Shown one piece after another: positions 34,125 to 42,204 of a stretch of 64,000 nucleotides of DNA. A program made the translations under genes and the position numbers. The stretch comes from Streptomyces sp. NBC_00162. GTDB taxonomy: Bacteria > Actinomycetota > Actinomycetes > Streptomycetales > Streptomycetaceae. The notes below the pieces were generated by a model. That model was not told the origin of the DNA. It saw only the letters and a list, made by a program, of their open reading frames with translations, and ran no database searches. The stretch is taken from contig NZ_CP102509.1 of NCBI RefSeq assembly GCF_024611995.1, positions 6,014,001 through 6,078,000 on the forward strand. The letters run 5' to 3'. Each line of letters opens with the position of its first letter. Position 1 is the stretch's first letter.

Positions 34125-34162
34125 TTAACTTGTGCGAAACAAATGGGTCATGCTTGAGAAAT
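34125..34162 (+). promoter_or_regulatory. GlnR-binding site upstream of glnA
   Basis: Four boxes at exact six-base spacing: TTAAC, GAAAC, GTCAT, GAAAT (34125, 34136, 34147, 34158). This is the a-b-a-b GlnR operator. It ends 99 bases before the glnA start, whose ribosome site is AGGAGG. In S. coelicolor GlnR activates glnA at low nitrogen; inferred here. Confidence 0.82.
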
Positions 34163-34261
34163 CCCGTCTGCTTATGGTCGGGTCAGCGTGCGGCACCGCA
34201 CTGACGCACCACGAGCTATAAAGCCCGTCCCTCCCCCGGGACCGGGAGTAGGAGGAGTTGG

Positions 34262-35671
34262 ATGTTCCAGAACGCCGACGAAGTGAAGCAGTACATCGAG
34301 GAGAACGACGTCAAGTTCGTCGACGTCCGCTTCTGCGACCTGCCTGGTGTGATGCAGCACTTCACCATTCCGGCGCGGGCGTTCGACCCGGCGGAGGAGC
34401 TCGCCTTCGACGGATCCTCCATCCGTGGCTTCCAGGCGATCCACGAGTCCGACATGGCGCTGCGTGCCGACATCACCACCGCGCGCCTGGACCCGTTCCG
34501 CAAGGACAAGACGCTCAACATCAACTTCTTCATCCACGACCCGATCACGGGTGAGGCCTACAGCCGCGACCCGCGCAACATCGCGAAGAAGGCCGAGGCG
34601 TACCTCGCCTCGACCGGCATCGCCGACACCGCGTTCTTCGGCCCCGAGGCCGAGTTCTACGTGTTCGACAGCGTGCGCTTCGCGACCTCCGCGAACGAGG
34701 GCTTCTACCACATCGACTCCGAGGCCGGCGCCTGGAACACCGGTTCCGAGGAGAACAACCGTGGCTACAAGGTCCGCTACAAGGGTGGTTACTTCCCCGT
34801 AGCCCCGGTCGACCACTTCGCCGACCTGCGCGCCGAGATTTCCCTCGAGCTGGACGCCCAGGGCCTCCAGGTCGAGCGCCAGCACCACGAGGTCGGCACC
34901 GGTGGCCAGGCCGAGATCAACTACAAGTTCAACACGCTGCTGGCCGCGGCCGACGACCTGATGCTCTTCAAGTACGTCGTGAAGAACGTCGCCTGGCGCA
35001 ACGGCAAGACCGCGACCTTCATGCCGAAGCCGATCTTCGGTGACAACGGCTCGGGCATGCACGTGCACCAGTCGCTGTGGGCGAACGGCGACCCGCTGTT
35101 CTACGACGAGGCCGGCTACGCGGGCCTGTCGGACACCGCGCGCTACTACATCGGCGGCATCCTCAAGCACGCCCCGTCGCTGCTGGCGTTCACCAACCCG
35201 ACGGTGAACTCCTACCACCGCCTGGTGCCGGGCTTCGAGGCGCCGGTCAACATGGTGTACTCGCAGCGCAACCGCTCCGCCGCCATGCGCATCCCGATCA
35301 CGGGCTCGAACCCGAAGGCCAAGCGCGTCGAGTTCCGTGCTCCGGACCCGTCCTCGAACCCGTACCTCGCCTTCTCGGCGCTGCTCCTCGCGGGCCTCGA
35401 CGGCATCAAGAACAAGATCGAGCCGATGGAGCCGATCGACAAGGACCTCTACGAGCTCTCGCCCGACGAGCACGCGAGCGTCCCGCAGGTCCCGACCAGC
35501 CTCGAGGACGTCCTCAAGGCCCTGGAAGCCGACCACGAGTACCTCCTGGCCGGCGGTGTCTTCACCCCCGACCTGATCGAGACCTGGATCGACTACAAGC
35601 GCACGCACGAGATCGCCCCGATCCAGCTGCGTCCGCACCCGCACGAGTTCGAGCTCTACTTCGACCTCTAA
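34262..35671 (+). CDS. glnA: Glutamine synthetase type I (beta subdivision)
   Basis: 469 residues, dodecameric GSI. Motifs: [15 protein letters not shown] [22 protein letters not shown] (metal ligands), [25 protein letters not shown] with catalytic His region, [13 protein letters not shown] and [13 protein letters not shown]. The adenylylation loop [13 protein letters not shown] (Tyr near 397) marks the GlnE-controlled beta type. The insertion typical of GSI-beta is present. It pairs with GSII (glnII at 15864) to cover nitrogen limitation and abundance. The gene is preceded by a GlnR operator and followed by a strong terminator. Confidence 0.99.
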   Translation: MFQNADEVKQYIEENDVKFVDVRFCDLPGVMQHFTIPARAFDPAEELAFDGSSIRGFQAIHESDMALRADITTARLDPFRKDKTLNINFFIHDPITGEAYSRDPRNIAKKAEAYLASTGIADTAFFGPEAEFYVFDSVRFATSANEGFYHIDSEAGAWNTGSEENNRGYKVRYKGGYFPVAPVDHFADLRAEISLELDAQGLQVERQHHEVGTGGQAEINYKFNTLLAAADDLMLFKYVVKNVAWRNGKTATFMPKPIFGDNGSGMHVHQSLWANGDPLFYDEAGYAGLSDTARYYIGGILKHAPSLLAFTNPTVNSYHRLVPGFEAPVNMVYSQRNRSAAMRIPITGSNPKAKRVEFRAPDPSSNPYLAFSALLLAGLDGIKNKIEPMEPIDKDLYELSPDEHASVPQVPTSLEDVLKALEADHEYLLAGGVFTPDLIETWIDYKRTHEIAPIQLRPHPHEFELYFDL

Positions 35672-35685
35672 AAATGCCTGATGGG

Positions 35686-35725
35686 AGGCCCCCCGCCGCA
35701 CTCCACGGAGTGCGGCGGGGGGCCT
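35686..35725 (+). terminator. Strong intrinsic terminator of glnA
   Basis: 19-bp perfect stem (35686-35704 with 35707-35725; core CCCCCCGCCGCACTCC) followed by TTTCTGCTTT. Begins 15 bases after the TAA stop. Confidence 0.93.
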
Positions 35726-35807
35726 TTCTGCTTTGACAGCCCGCCGAGCCCGGGCGAGGGTGGAAATGACCCTAAAGGCCCGATAAGCGATATATGTTCG
35801 GAGGTGC

Positions 35808-36320
35808 ATGAAGATGCGCCGTAGGATCGTCGCGGCAGCCATGGCGGGCGCCGCAGGAGTCGCGATCGGCCTGATGCCGGTCGGCATAGCTTCCGCCAGT
35901 TCCACCGGTGGTGGCGGTTCGTGGAGGTGCTCGGACGGGCGCTGGAACGACTGGCGCTGGGACGAATGCTGCAACCGCGACTGGCGGGACCGTCCGAGCT
36001 GGTGCTGGGACGACGGCGGAGTCGGCGGCAACGGCGGCAACGGCCGCTACGACCGTTACGACTGGGGCAACTGGAACGACTCGAACTGGCGTGACTGGAA
36101 CTGGAACGACTCCGGCCGTGGCGGCAACGGTAACTGGGGCAACGACGACTGGGGCAACGGTCGCGGCGGTGACGGCGACTGGGGCAACGGCCGTGGTGGC
36201 AACGGTGACTGGGGCAACGGCGGTGGCGGCGGCAACGGTGACTGGGGCGGTGGCGGCGGCAACGGTGACTGGGGCGGAGGTGGCGGCGGCGGTAACGGTG
36301 ACTGGGGTGGCGGCCGCTGA
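35808..36320 (+). CDS. Secreted Trp/Gly/Asn/Asp-repeat protein
   Basis: 170 residues. Sec signal peptide (RRRIVAAAMAGAAGVAIGLM, cleavage near ASA). The ATG at 35814 has better GGAGG spacing than the one used here. The mature part opens with a Cys/Trp-rich block (WRCSDGRWNDWRWDECC, CWDD) holding four Cys, followed by ~100 residues of reiterated NGDWGNG, GGNGDWG and WNDSN units. No enzymatic domain; it is low complexity and probably disordered or amyloid-like, possibly a cell-wall or aerial-hypha surface protein. It lies alone downstream of the glnA terminator. Not a family I know. Confidence 0.75.
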   Translation: MKMRRRIVAAAMAGAAGVAIGLMPVGIASASSTGGGGSWRCSDGRWNDWRWDECCNRDWRDRPSWCWDDGGVGGNGGNGRYDRYDWGNWNDSNWRDWNWNDSGRGGNGNWGNDDWGNGRGGDGDWGNGRGGNGDWGNGGGGGNGDWGGGGGNGDWGGGGGGGNGDWGGGR

Positions 36321-36377
36321 CGCAGGTCAGGACACAGGCTGAAGCAGGTCAAGGCACCCAGGGCCACCGGGCCGATC

Positions 36378-36419
36378 CGATGCCCCTGTTCCGCTGAGCT
36401 CAGCGGAACAGGGGCATCG
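36378..36419. terminator. 42-bp perfect palindrome spanning the TetR stop codon
   Basis: 21-bp arms without spacer (36378-36398 with 36399-36419; CGATGCCCCTGTTCCGCTGA arm). Its right half encodes the last six codons and stop of the TetR gene (AMPLFR). It lies 58 bases after the stop of the secreted-repeat gene, so it probably terminates both convergent transcripts. Confidence 0.75.
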
Positions 36420-37053
36420 CGCCTGTGAGGTCGCGCAGGCAGCGGACCGCGAGTTCGGCGGGGGAGCCGGGGCCCGAGACCGGGTCGTCCGTGGTCGACC
36501 ACAGCTCCAGGGAGATCCGGATCGCGTCCGTCGCCGCCGCGGCGAGCAGGCGGACGTCGAGGGGGTCGGCAGCCGGGCCCGCCAGCCGCGCGACCACCGG
36601 GACCAGGCGCTCTTCGGAGTCCTGGTTGACGCGGTACCAGACCGCCCGCAGGGCCTGGTCGGTCGCCGCCGCGCGCAGCAGGCCGCGGGTCACCTCCAGG
36701 CCTTCCTCTATCGCCTGGAGGTCGCTCAGCGACCGCGTGACCGCGCGTTCCAGGGCCTCGGCGAGCGGTGTGCCGGGGTCCTCTTCGGCGAGCAGGGCGC
36801 GCCAGGCGTCGCCGCCGCCCGCGAGCAGCGGGGCCACCGCCTCCTGCTTGTTGCGGAAGTAGCGGTAGAACGTACGCAGCGCCACGCCCGCGCGGTGGGC
36901 GATGTCCTCGGCGGTCGTGCCGTCGGGGCCGTGCTCGGCGAAGAGTTCGCAGGCCGCGCGGGCGATGTCGAGCTGGGTGGCGGCCTTGCGGCGCTCGGTC
37001 AGCGACTGGGCTCCGGGGCCGGCCTGGGGAGAGTACGGACGAGGGGATCTCAC
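36400..37053 (-). CDS. TetR-family transcriptional regulator
   Basis: 217 residues from GTG (MRSPRPYSPQAG). N-terminal DNA-binding domain: TQLDIARAACELFAEHGPDG, TTAEDIAHRAGVALRTFYRY and FRNKQEAVAPLLAG. The C-terminal ligand domain is all helical. It is divergent from an SDR gene whose start is 87 bases away, and that gene is its likely target. The 3' end is embedded in a perfect palindrome. The inducer is unknown. Confidence 0.9.
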   Translation of the reverse strand: MRSPRPYSPQAGPGAQSLTERRKAATQLDIARAACELFAEHGPDGTTAEDIAHRAGVALRTFYRYFRNKQEAVAPLLAGGGDAWRALLAEEDPGTPLAEALERAVTRSLSDLQAIEEGLEVTRGLLRAAATDQALRAVWYRVNQDSEERLVPVVARLAGPAADPLDVRLLAAAATDAIRISLELWSTTDDPVSGPGSPAELAVRCLRDLTGAMPLFR

Positions 37054-37140
37054 GCAGTGAAGCGTACCCCTCGGAAGCAAGCCTGATTGCACTCTTTGTC
37101 ACCCTGGCAAAACGTGTCACCGCTTCGGTACGCTCACCCC

Positions 37141-37911
37141 ATGAACCGTTACGAAGGACGTCGCGTCCTCATCACCGGCGGCGGCTCCGGCATTGGCCAG
37201 GCCACCGTCCACCGCATCCTCGCCGAGGGCGGCCGGGTCCACACGGCCGACGTCAGCGAGGCCGGTCTCAAGGCCACCGCCGAGCGGGCCGCCTCGGACG
37301 GTACGGCGGACCGCCTCACCACCGCGGTCCTGGACATATCCGACGAGAACGCGGTCAAGGAGGGCGTGGCCGCCGCGGTCGGCGCCCTCGGCGGGATCGA
37401 CGTACTGGTCAACGCCGCCGGTATCCTGCGCTCCGCGCACACCCACCAGACCACGCTCGACCTCTGGAACCAGGTCATCGGGGTCAACCTGACCGGCACC
37501 TTCCTGATGATCCGCGAAGCGCTCCCGGCGCTGCTGGCGGGCGACCAGCCGGTCGTCGTGAACTTCAGCTCCACCTCGGCGTCCTTCGCCCACCCCTACA
37601 TGTCCGCCTACGCGGCCAGCAAGGGCGGCATCCAGTCCATGACCCACGCGCTGGCGGCCGAGTACAGCAAGCAGGGCCTGCGCTTCGTGGCCGTCGCGCC
37701 CGGATCCATCGAGAGCGGCATGACCACCGGCAACGGCCCCGGCCTGCCCGAGGACACCGACTGGTCGCTCTTCGCCAAGCTCGCCCCGGCCATCGGCCAG
37801 GGCTTCGCCGGCCCGCAGACCGTGGCCGGCGTGGTCGCCATGCTGGGGTCCGAGGACGGCGCGTTCATCACCGGCACGGAGATCCGTATCGACGGCGGTA
37901 CCCACTGCTGA
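37141..37911 (+). CDS. Short-chain dehydrogenase/reductase
   Basis: 256 residues, classical SDR: VLITGGGSGIGQATVHRILA (cofactor loop), LVNAAGIL, the conserved N in GVNLTGTF, Ser in NFSSTSASF, YAASKGGIQ for the Tyr-x3-Lys pair, then VAVAPGSIESGM and ITGTEIRIDGGTHC at the end. HTADVSEAG after strand 2 has Asp at the position that favours NAD. The substrate is unknown; neighbours suggest control by the divergent TetR protein. Confidence 0.94.
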   Translation: MNRYEGRRVLITGGGSGIGQATVHRILAEGGRVHTADVSEAGLKATAERAASDGTADRLTTAVLDISDENAVKEGVAAAVGALGGIDVLVNAAGILRSAHTHQTTLDLWNQVIGVNLTGTFLMIREALPALLAGDQPVVVNFSSTSASFAHPYMSAYAASKGGIQSMTHALAAEYSKQGLRFVAVAPGSIESGMTTGNGPGLPEDTDWSLFAKLAPAIGQGFAGPQTVAGVVAMLGSEDGAFITGTEIRIDGGTHC

Positions 37912-37920
37912 GCGGCGGCC

Positions 37921-38439
37921 TCAGCTCCTGAAGCGGTCCCAGAGCCGGGGGAAGCGCTCCGCGAGCACGGCTTCGTTCTCGAAGTCCAGCGCGGCGCCCT
38001 CCGGCTCTGCCGGCTGCAGCGGGACGCCCAGGTCCGGCGCCACCGAGCCGGTCAGCTGCTCGTACGCCTCGTCGGCCGCGTACCCCAGCTCCTCGCCGTC
38101 ACCGTCGATCTCCTCGTCGAACTCGCCCAGGAGCTCCGCGAGCTGGTCGGGATCGTGCACCCCGCCCTCGAAGACCTCCCGGCCCTGGCCGATCAGCCAG
38201 CAGCGGAAGTAGTCGAAGGCGTCGTCGCTCGCCCCGTCGAGCAGTACCCAGGCCGCGCCCCACAGGTCCCAGGTGTACGCCCGGTTGTACCGCGACTCGA
38301 AGTGCCGGGCGAAGTCCAGGACGGAGTCCGGGTCGAGCTGGGCCAGCCGCTCCACGAGCAGCTCGGCGTGTTCCTCGGGGTCGCCGTCGGCGGCCTCGCG
38401 GGTACGGTCGACGATCTCCCAGAACTCCGTCTCGTCCAT
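37921..38439 (-). CDS. DUF4240 protein
   Basis: 172 residues, acidic. The sequence matches DUF4240: MDETEFWEIVDRTREAADGD, LDFARHFESRYNRAYTWDLW, GAAWVLLDGASDDAFDYFRC and WLIGQGREVFEGGVHDPDQL. Function unknown; members often lie near immunity or toxin-related or SMI1-like genes, but no toxin is seen here. Convergent with the SDR gene, with nine bases between stops. Confidence 0.92.
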   Translation of the reverse strand: MDETEFWEIVDRTREAADGDPEEHAELLVERLAQLDPDSVLDFARHFESRYNRAYTWDLWGAAWVLLDGASDDAFDYFRCWLIGQGREVFEGGVHDPDQLAELLGEFDEEIDGDGEELGYAADEAYEQLTGSVAPDLGVPLQPAEPEGAALDFENEAVLAERFPRLWDRFRS

Positions 38440-38488
38440 CACCGCTCCAGCATCACGGGTTCGCCCCCGCGCCGCCACCGCGCGTACG

Positions 38489-38536
38489 GCGAAAGGCCGG
38501 TGTCCGACCCCTTCGGGGCGGACACCGGCCTTTCGC
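38489..38536 (-). terminator. Terminator of aceE
   Basis: 18-bp perfect stem (38489-38506 with 38519-38536; GCGAAAGGCCGGTGTCCG) capped by CCCC-TTC-GGGG, so almost continuous. It starts 16 bases after the aceE stop on the - strand, in front of the DUF4240 start. Confidence 0.9.
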
Positions 38537-38551
38537 GGTCGGTCACTCGAC

Positions 38552-41236
38552 TCAGAGGCCGTAGCGCTCCCGGGCCTCCTTGACGGAGGACGCCGGTACC
38601 TCGCCGCGACGGGCGAGCTGGGCCAGTGCGGCCACCACGATCGACTGAGCGTCGACACCGAAGTGGCGGCGGGCGCCCTCACGGGTGTCGGACAGACCGA
38701 AACCGTCCGTGCCCAGCGAGGTCCAGTCCTGCTCCACCCACTGGCTGATCTGGTCCGGGACCTGACGCATCCAGTCGGACACGGCCAGGACCGGGCTCGT
38801 GACACCCTCCAGCGCGCGGGTGACGTACGGGGTGCGGACCTCGCCGCGCAGCAGCGCCTCGTCGCACTCCAGCGCCTCGCGGCGCAGCTCGCCCCAGGAG
38901 GTGGCGGACCAGACGTCGGCGGCCACGTTCCACTCGGCGGCGAGCAGCTTCTGCGCTTCCAGCACCCAGTGGATCGCGGTGCCGGAGGCCATCAGCTGGA
39001 CCTTCGGGGCGTCCGCGGCCGGGGCCGCCTCCGCCAGGTCCGCCGCCGTGTTGAAGCGGTAGAGGCCCTTGAGGATGCCTTCCTCGACGCCCTCGGGCAT
39101 CGCGGGCTGCACCTTCGGCTCGTTGTAGACCGTGAGGTAGTAGAAGACGTCTTCCGGCTGCTCGCCGTACATCCGGCGCAGACCGTCCTTGACGATCACC
39201 GCGATCTCGTACGCGAAGGCCGGGTCGTAGTTGAGCGACGCCGGGTTCGTGGACGCGATCAGGTGCGAGTGGCCGTCCGCGTGCTGCAGGCCCTCACCGG
39301 TCAGCGTGGTGCGGCCGGCGGTGGCGCCGACGATGAAGCCCTTGCCGAGCTGGTCGGCGAGCTGCCACATCTGGTCGGCGGTGCGCTGCCAGCCGAACAT
39401 CGAGTAGAAGATGTAGAAGGGGATCATCGGCTCGCCGTGCGTCGCGTACGACGTGCAGGCGGCGATGAAGTCGGCCATGGCGCCGGCCTCGGTGATCCCC
39501 TCGTTGAGGATCTGGCCGTCCTTGGCTTCCTTGTAGTACATGAGCTGGTCGCGGTCGACCGGCTCGTACGTCTGGCCCAGCGGCGAGTAGATGCCGGCCG
39601 ACGGGAAGAGGGACTCCATACCGAAGGTACGGGCCTCGTCGGGGACGATCGGCACCCAGCGCTTGCCGGTCTCCTTGTCCCGCATCAGGTCCTTGACGAG
39701 CCGGACGAAGGCCATGGTGGTGGCCATCTCCTGCTTGCCGGAGCCCTTGAGCAGCGGGGCGAAGGAACGGTCCGCCGGAGCCGGCAGGGCCACGTGCTTG
39801 ACCTTGCGGGCCGGGGCCGGACCGCCGAGGGCCGCGCGGCGCTCGTTCAGGTACTGCACCTCGGGGCTGTTGGCGCCCGGGTGGCCGTACGGGACCTGGC
39901 CGTCGGCGAAGGCGCTGTCCGGGATCGGGAGGCCAAGGAGGTCACGCATGTCCTTGAACTCGTCGATCGTCAGCTTCTTCATCTGGTGGTTCGCGTTCTT
40001 CGACTCGAACCCGGCACCCAGCGTGTAGCCCTTGACGGTCTGCGCGAGGATGACCGTCGGCGCGCCCTTGTGCTCCAGGGCGGCCTTGTACGCGGCGTAG
40101 ACCTTGCGGGGCTCGTGGCCGCCGCGGGAGCTGTGGAAGCACTCGGCGATCTTCGCGTCGGACAGCACGCCGGCCAGCTGCACGAGCTCGGCGTTGGCGC
40201 CGAAGAAGTGCTGGCGGATGTAGGCCACGTCGCGGGTCGCGTACGTCTGGAACTGCGCGTCGGGTACCTCGCGCAGGCGGCGTACCAGGGCGCCCGTGGT
40301 GTCGAGCTGGAACAGCTCGTCCCAGGCGGAGCCCCACAGCGACTTGATGACGTTCCAGCCGGCGCCGCGGAACTGGGCCTCCAGCTCCTGGACCACGCGG
40401 AAGTTGGCGCGGACCGGACCGTCGAGGCGCTGCAGGTTGCAGTTGATGACGAAGGTCAGGTTGTCGAGCTGCTCGCGGGAGGCGAGGGCCAGGGCGGCGG
40501 TCGACTCGGGCTCGTCCATCTCGCCGTCGCCCAGGAAGGCCCAGACGTGCGAGTTGGCGGTGTCCTTGATGCTCCGGTTCTGCAGGTAGCGGTTGAAGCG
40601 CGCCTGGTAGATCGCGGAGAGCGGGCCGAGGCCCATGGACACCGTCGGGAACTCCCACAGCCACGGCAGGCGCCGCGGGTGCGGGTAGGACGGCAGGCCG
40701 TTGCCGCCGGACTCCTGGCGGAAGTTGTCGAGCTGCTGCTCGGAGATCCGGCCGTCGAGGAAGGCGCGGGCGTAGATGCCGGGGGAGGCGTGGCCCTGGA
40801 TGTAGAGCTGGTCGCCCGATCCGTCGGCCTCCTTCCCGCGGAAGAAGTGCTGGAAGCCGGTCTCGTAGAGCCACGCGGCGGAGGCGAAGGTGGCGATGTG
40901 GCCGCCGACGCCGTACTTGGAGCCGCGGGTCACCATGGCGGCCGCGTTCCAGCGGTTCCAGGCGGTGATCCTGGCTTCCATCGCCTCGTCACCCGGGAAC
41001 TCGGGCTCCGCGGCGGTGGGGATGGTGTTGACGTAGTCCGTCTCCAGCAGCTTCGGCAGGGCGAGGCCGGCGGCCTCGGCGTGCTGGAGGGTGCGGCGGA
41101 GCAGGTATTCGGCGCGGCGCGTACCGGCGGCCTGGGCGACGGCGTCGAGGGAGGCCGCCCATTCGGCGGTCTCCTCGGTGTCGCGGTCCGGGAGCTGGTC
41201 GAGCTCGCTCGGAAGCTTTCCTACGGGGTCGGACAT
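38552..41236 (-). CDS. aceE: Pyruvate dehydrogenase E1 component (homodimeric)
   Basis: 894 residues, decarboxylates pyruvate and acetylates the lipoyl group of E2. The TPP motif is clear: [12 protein letters not shown] followed by [13 protein letters not shown] (GDG-x-n-NCN). Other AceE signatures: [52 protein letters not shown] and [20 protein letters not shown]. In actinobacteria AceE shares the E2 (SucB/AceF) and E3 (Lpd) with 2-oxoglutarate dehydrogenase; both are encoded at 48710 and 50545. A GntR regulator is directly upstream and a palindrome lies in the promoter. Confidence 0.98.
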   Translation of the reverse strand: MSDPVGKLPSELDQLPDRDTEETAEWAASLDAVAQAAGTRRAEYLLRRTLQHAEAAGLALPKLLETDYVNTIPTAAEPEFPGDEAMEARITAWNRWNAAAMVTRGSKYGVGGHIATFASAAWLYETGFQHFFRGKEADGSGDQLYIQGHASPGIYARAFLDGRISEQQLDNFRQESGGNGLPSYPHPRRLPWLWEFPTVSMGLGPLSAIYQARFNRYLQNRSIKDTANSHVWAFLGDGEMDEPESTAALALASREQLDNLTFVINCNLQRLDGPVRANFRVVQELEAQFRGAGWNVIKSLWGSAWDELFQLDTTGALVRRLREVPDAQFQTYATRDVAYIRQHFFGANAELVQLAGVLSDAKIAECFHSSRGGHEPRKVYAAYKAALEHKGAPTVILAQTVKGYTLGAGFESKNANHQMKKLTIDEFKDMRDLLGLPIPDSAFADGQVPYGHPGANSPEVQYLNERRAALGGPAPARKVKHVALPAPADRSFAPLLKGSGKQEMATTMAFVRLVKDLMRDKETGKRWVPIVPDEARTFGMESLFPSAGIYSPLGQTYEPVDRDQLMYYKEAKDGQILNEGITEAGAMADFIAACTSYATHGEPMIPFYIFYSMFGWQRTADQMWQLADQLGKGFIVGATAGRTTLTGEGLQHADGHSHLIASTNPASLNYDPAFAYEIAVIVKDGLRRMYGEQPEDVFYYLTVYNEPKVQPAMPEGVEEGILKGLYRFNTAADLAEAAPAADAPKVQLMASGTAIHWVLEAQKLLAAEWNVAADVWSATSWGELRREALECDEALLRGEVRTPYVTRALEGVTSPVLAVSDWMRQVPDQISQWVEQDWTSLGTDGFGLSDTREGARRHFGVDAQSIVVAALAQLARRGEVPASSVKEARERYGL

Positions 41237-41341
41237 CGGTGTGCGCCGCCTTCCGGACAAAGGAGAGGTGGTGAAAAAATCCCTGACGGGCAGGACAGGG
41301 TCGTTGGACCTGGTTGAGGCCCGCCGATGACTGTAAATCGC

Positions 41342-41358
41342 TGATCGATGATCGATCA
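41342..41358. promoter_or_regulatory. Palindrome TGATCGAT-G-ATCGATCA in the aceE promoter region
   Basis: Perfect 8-bp arms around one base, 106 bases before the aceE start and ~100 bases after the GntR stop. A candidate operator for aceE control, possibly by the adjacent GntR protein; not tested. Confidence 0.5.
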
Positions 41359-41458
41359 AATGAAAGTGACAAAGAAACGTCCATCTGACGAAAGTCGGCA
41401 CCGCGTGCCAGGAGATAAGGCACCCGGTGCCGGTCAAATGGGGGCAATCCGGGCGGGC

Positions 41459-42085
41459 TCACGCCCTCGGGGCGCACCCCAGAACGTGCCGCTTCACGAG
41501 CAGACCGATCTCCGGGTCCTGGCTGCGGAACGCCTCGACGAGGGCCTCGTGCTCCTCCGCGTAGGACTTCTGGACCGTTCCCAGCCAGCGGATGGACAGG
41601 GCCGTGAACACCTCGATGCCCAGGCTCTCCCAGGTGTGCAGCAGCACGCTGTTCCCGGCCGCCCGCACCATCTCCCGGTGGAAGCCCACCGTGTGCCGCA
41701 CCTGCGCCGTGCCGTCCTCGCTGCGGTCGGCCTCCCACAGGGCGGCGACGTGCGGCTCCAGCGCCGAGCAGTCCGCCGCCAGCCGGGGCGCGGCCAGCTC
41801 GGCCGCGATCTGCTCCAGACCGGCCCGGACCGGGTAGATCTCCTCCAGGTCCGCCGCGGACAGGTTCCGTACGCGCACGCCCTTGTTCGGCGCCGACTCG
41901 ATCAGCCGCAGCGTCTCCAGCTCGCGCAGAGCCTCGCGTACGGGCGTCTGGCTGACCTCCAGCTCCACGGCGATCCGGCGCTCGACGATCCGCTCGCCGG
42001 GCTTCCAGCGCCCGCTGACGATCCCCTCCACGATGTGCTCGCGGATCTGCTCGCGCAGCGAGTGCACGACGGGTGGGGTGATCAT
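41459..42085 (-). CDS. GntR-family regulator (FCD subfamily)
   Basis: 208 residues. N-terminal winged helix: LREQIREHIVEGIVSGRWKP, GERIVERRIAVELEVSQTPV and REALRELETLRLIESAPNKG. The FCD helical ligand domain follows with EIYPVRAGLEQIAAELAAPR and three His/Asp metal positions in VRHTVGFHREMVRAAGN and the terminal VKRHVLG. FCD regulators bind organic acids. Upstream of aceE on the same strand, 222 bases away, so pyruvate-linked control of aceE is plausible. From memory, S. coelicolor has the same pair (SCO2182-SCO2183). Confidence 0.92.
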   Translation of the reverse strand: MITPPVVHSLREQIREHIVEGIVSGRWKPGERIVERRIAVELEVSQTPVREALRELETLRLIESAPNKGVRVRNLSAADLEEIYPVRAGLEQIAAELAAPRLAADCSALEPHVAALWEADRSEDGTAQVRHTVGFHREMVRAAGNSVLLHTWESLGIEVFTALSIRWLGTVQKSYAEEHEALVEAFRSQDPEIGLLVKRHVLGCAPRA

Positions 42086-42107
42086 CCGGGCTTCATCTCC
42101 TGTGGGG

Positions 42108-42126
42108 GCATGCAGAGCTCTGATGC
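42108..42126. promoter_or_regulatory. Near-palindrome before the GntR gene (GCATgCAGAG/CTCTGATGC)
   Basis: CAGAG/CTCTG core with GCAT/ATGC flanks and one extra base on one side, 22 bases upstream of the start. A plausible autoregulatory site for the GntR protein. Confidence 0.35.
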
Positions 42127-42204
42127 GTAGACAATACGGCGCAGTAGCCCGGCGCGAAGCGTTCCCGGTCAGGGACTCCGGGTGAGGCTGGTTACAAGGG
42201 CCGG

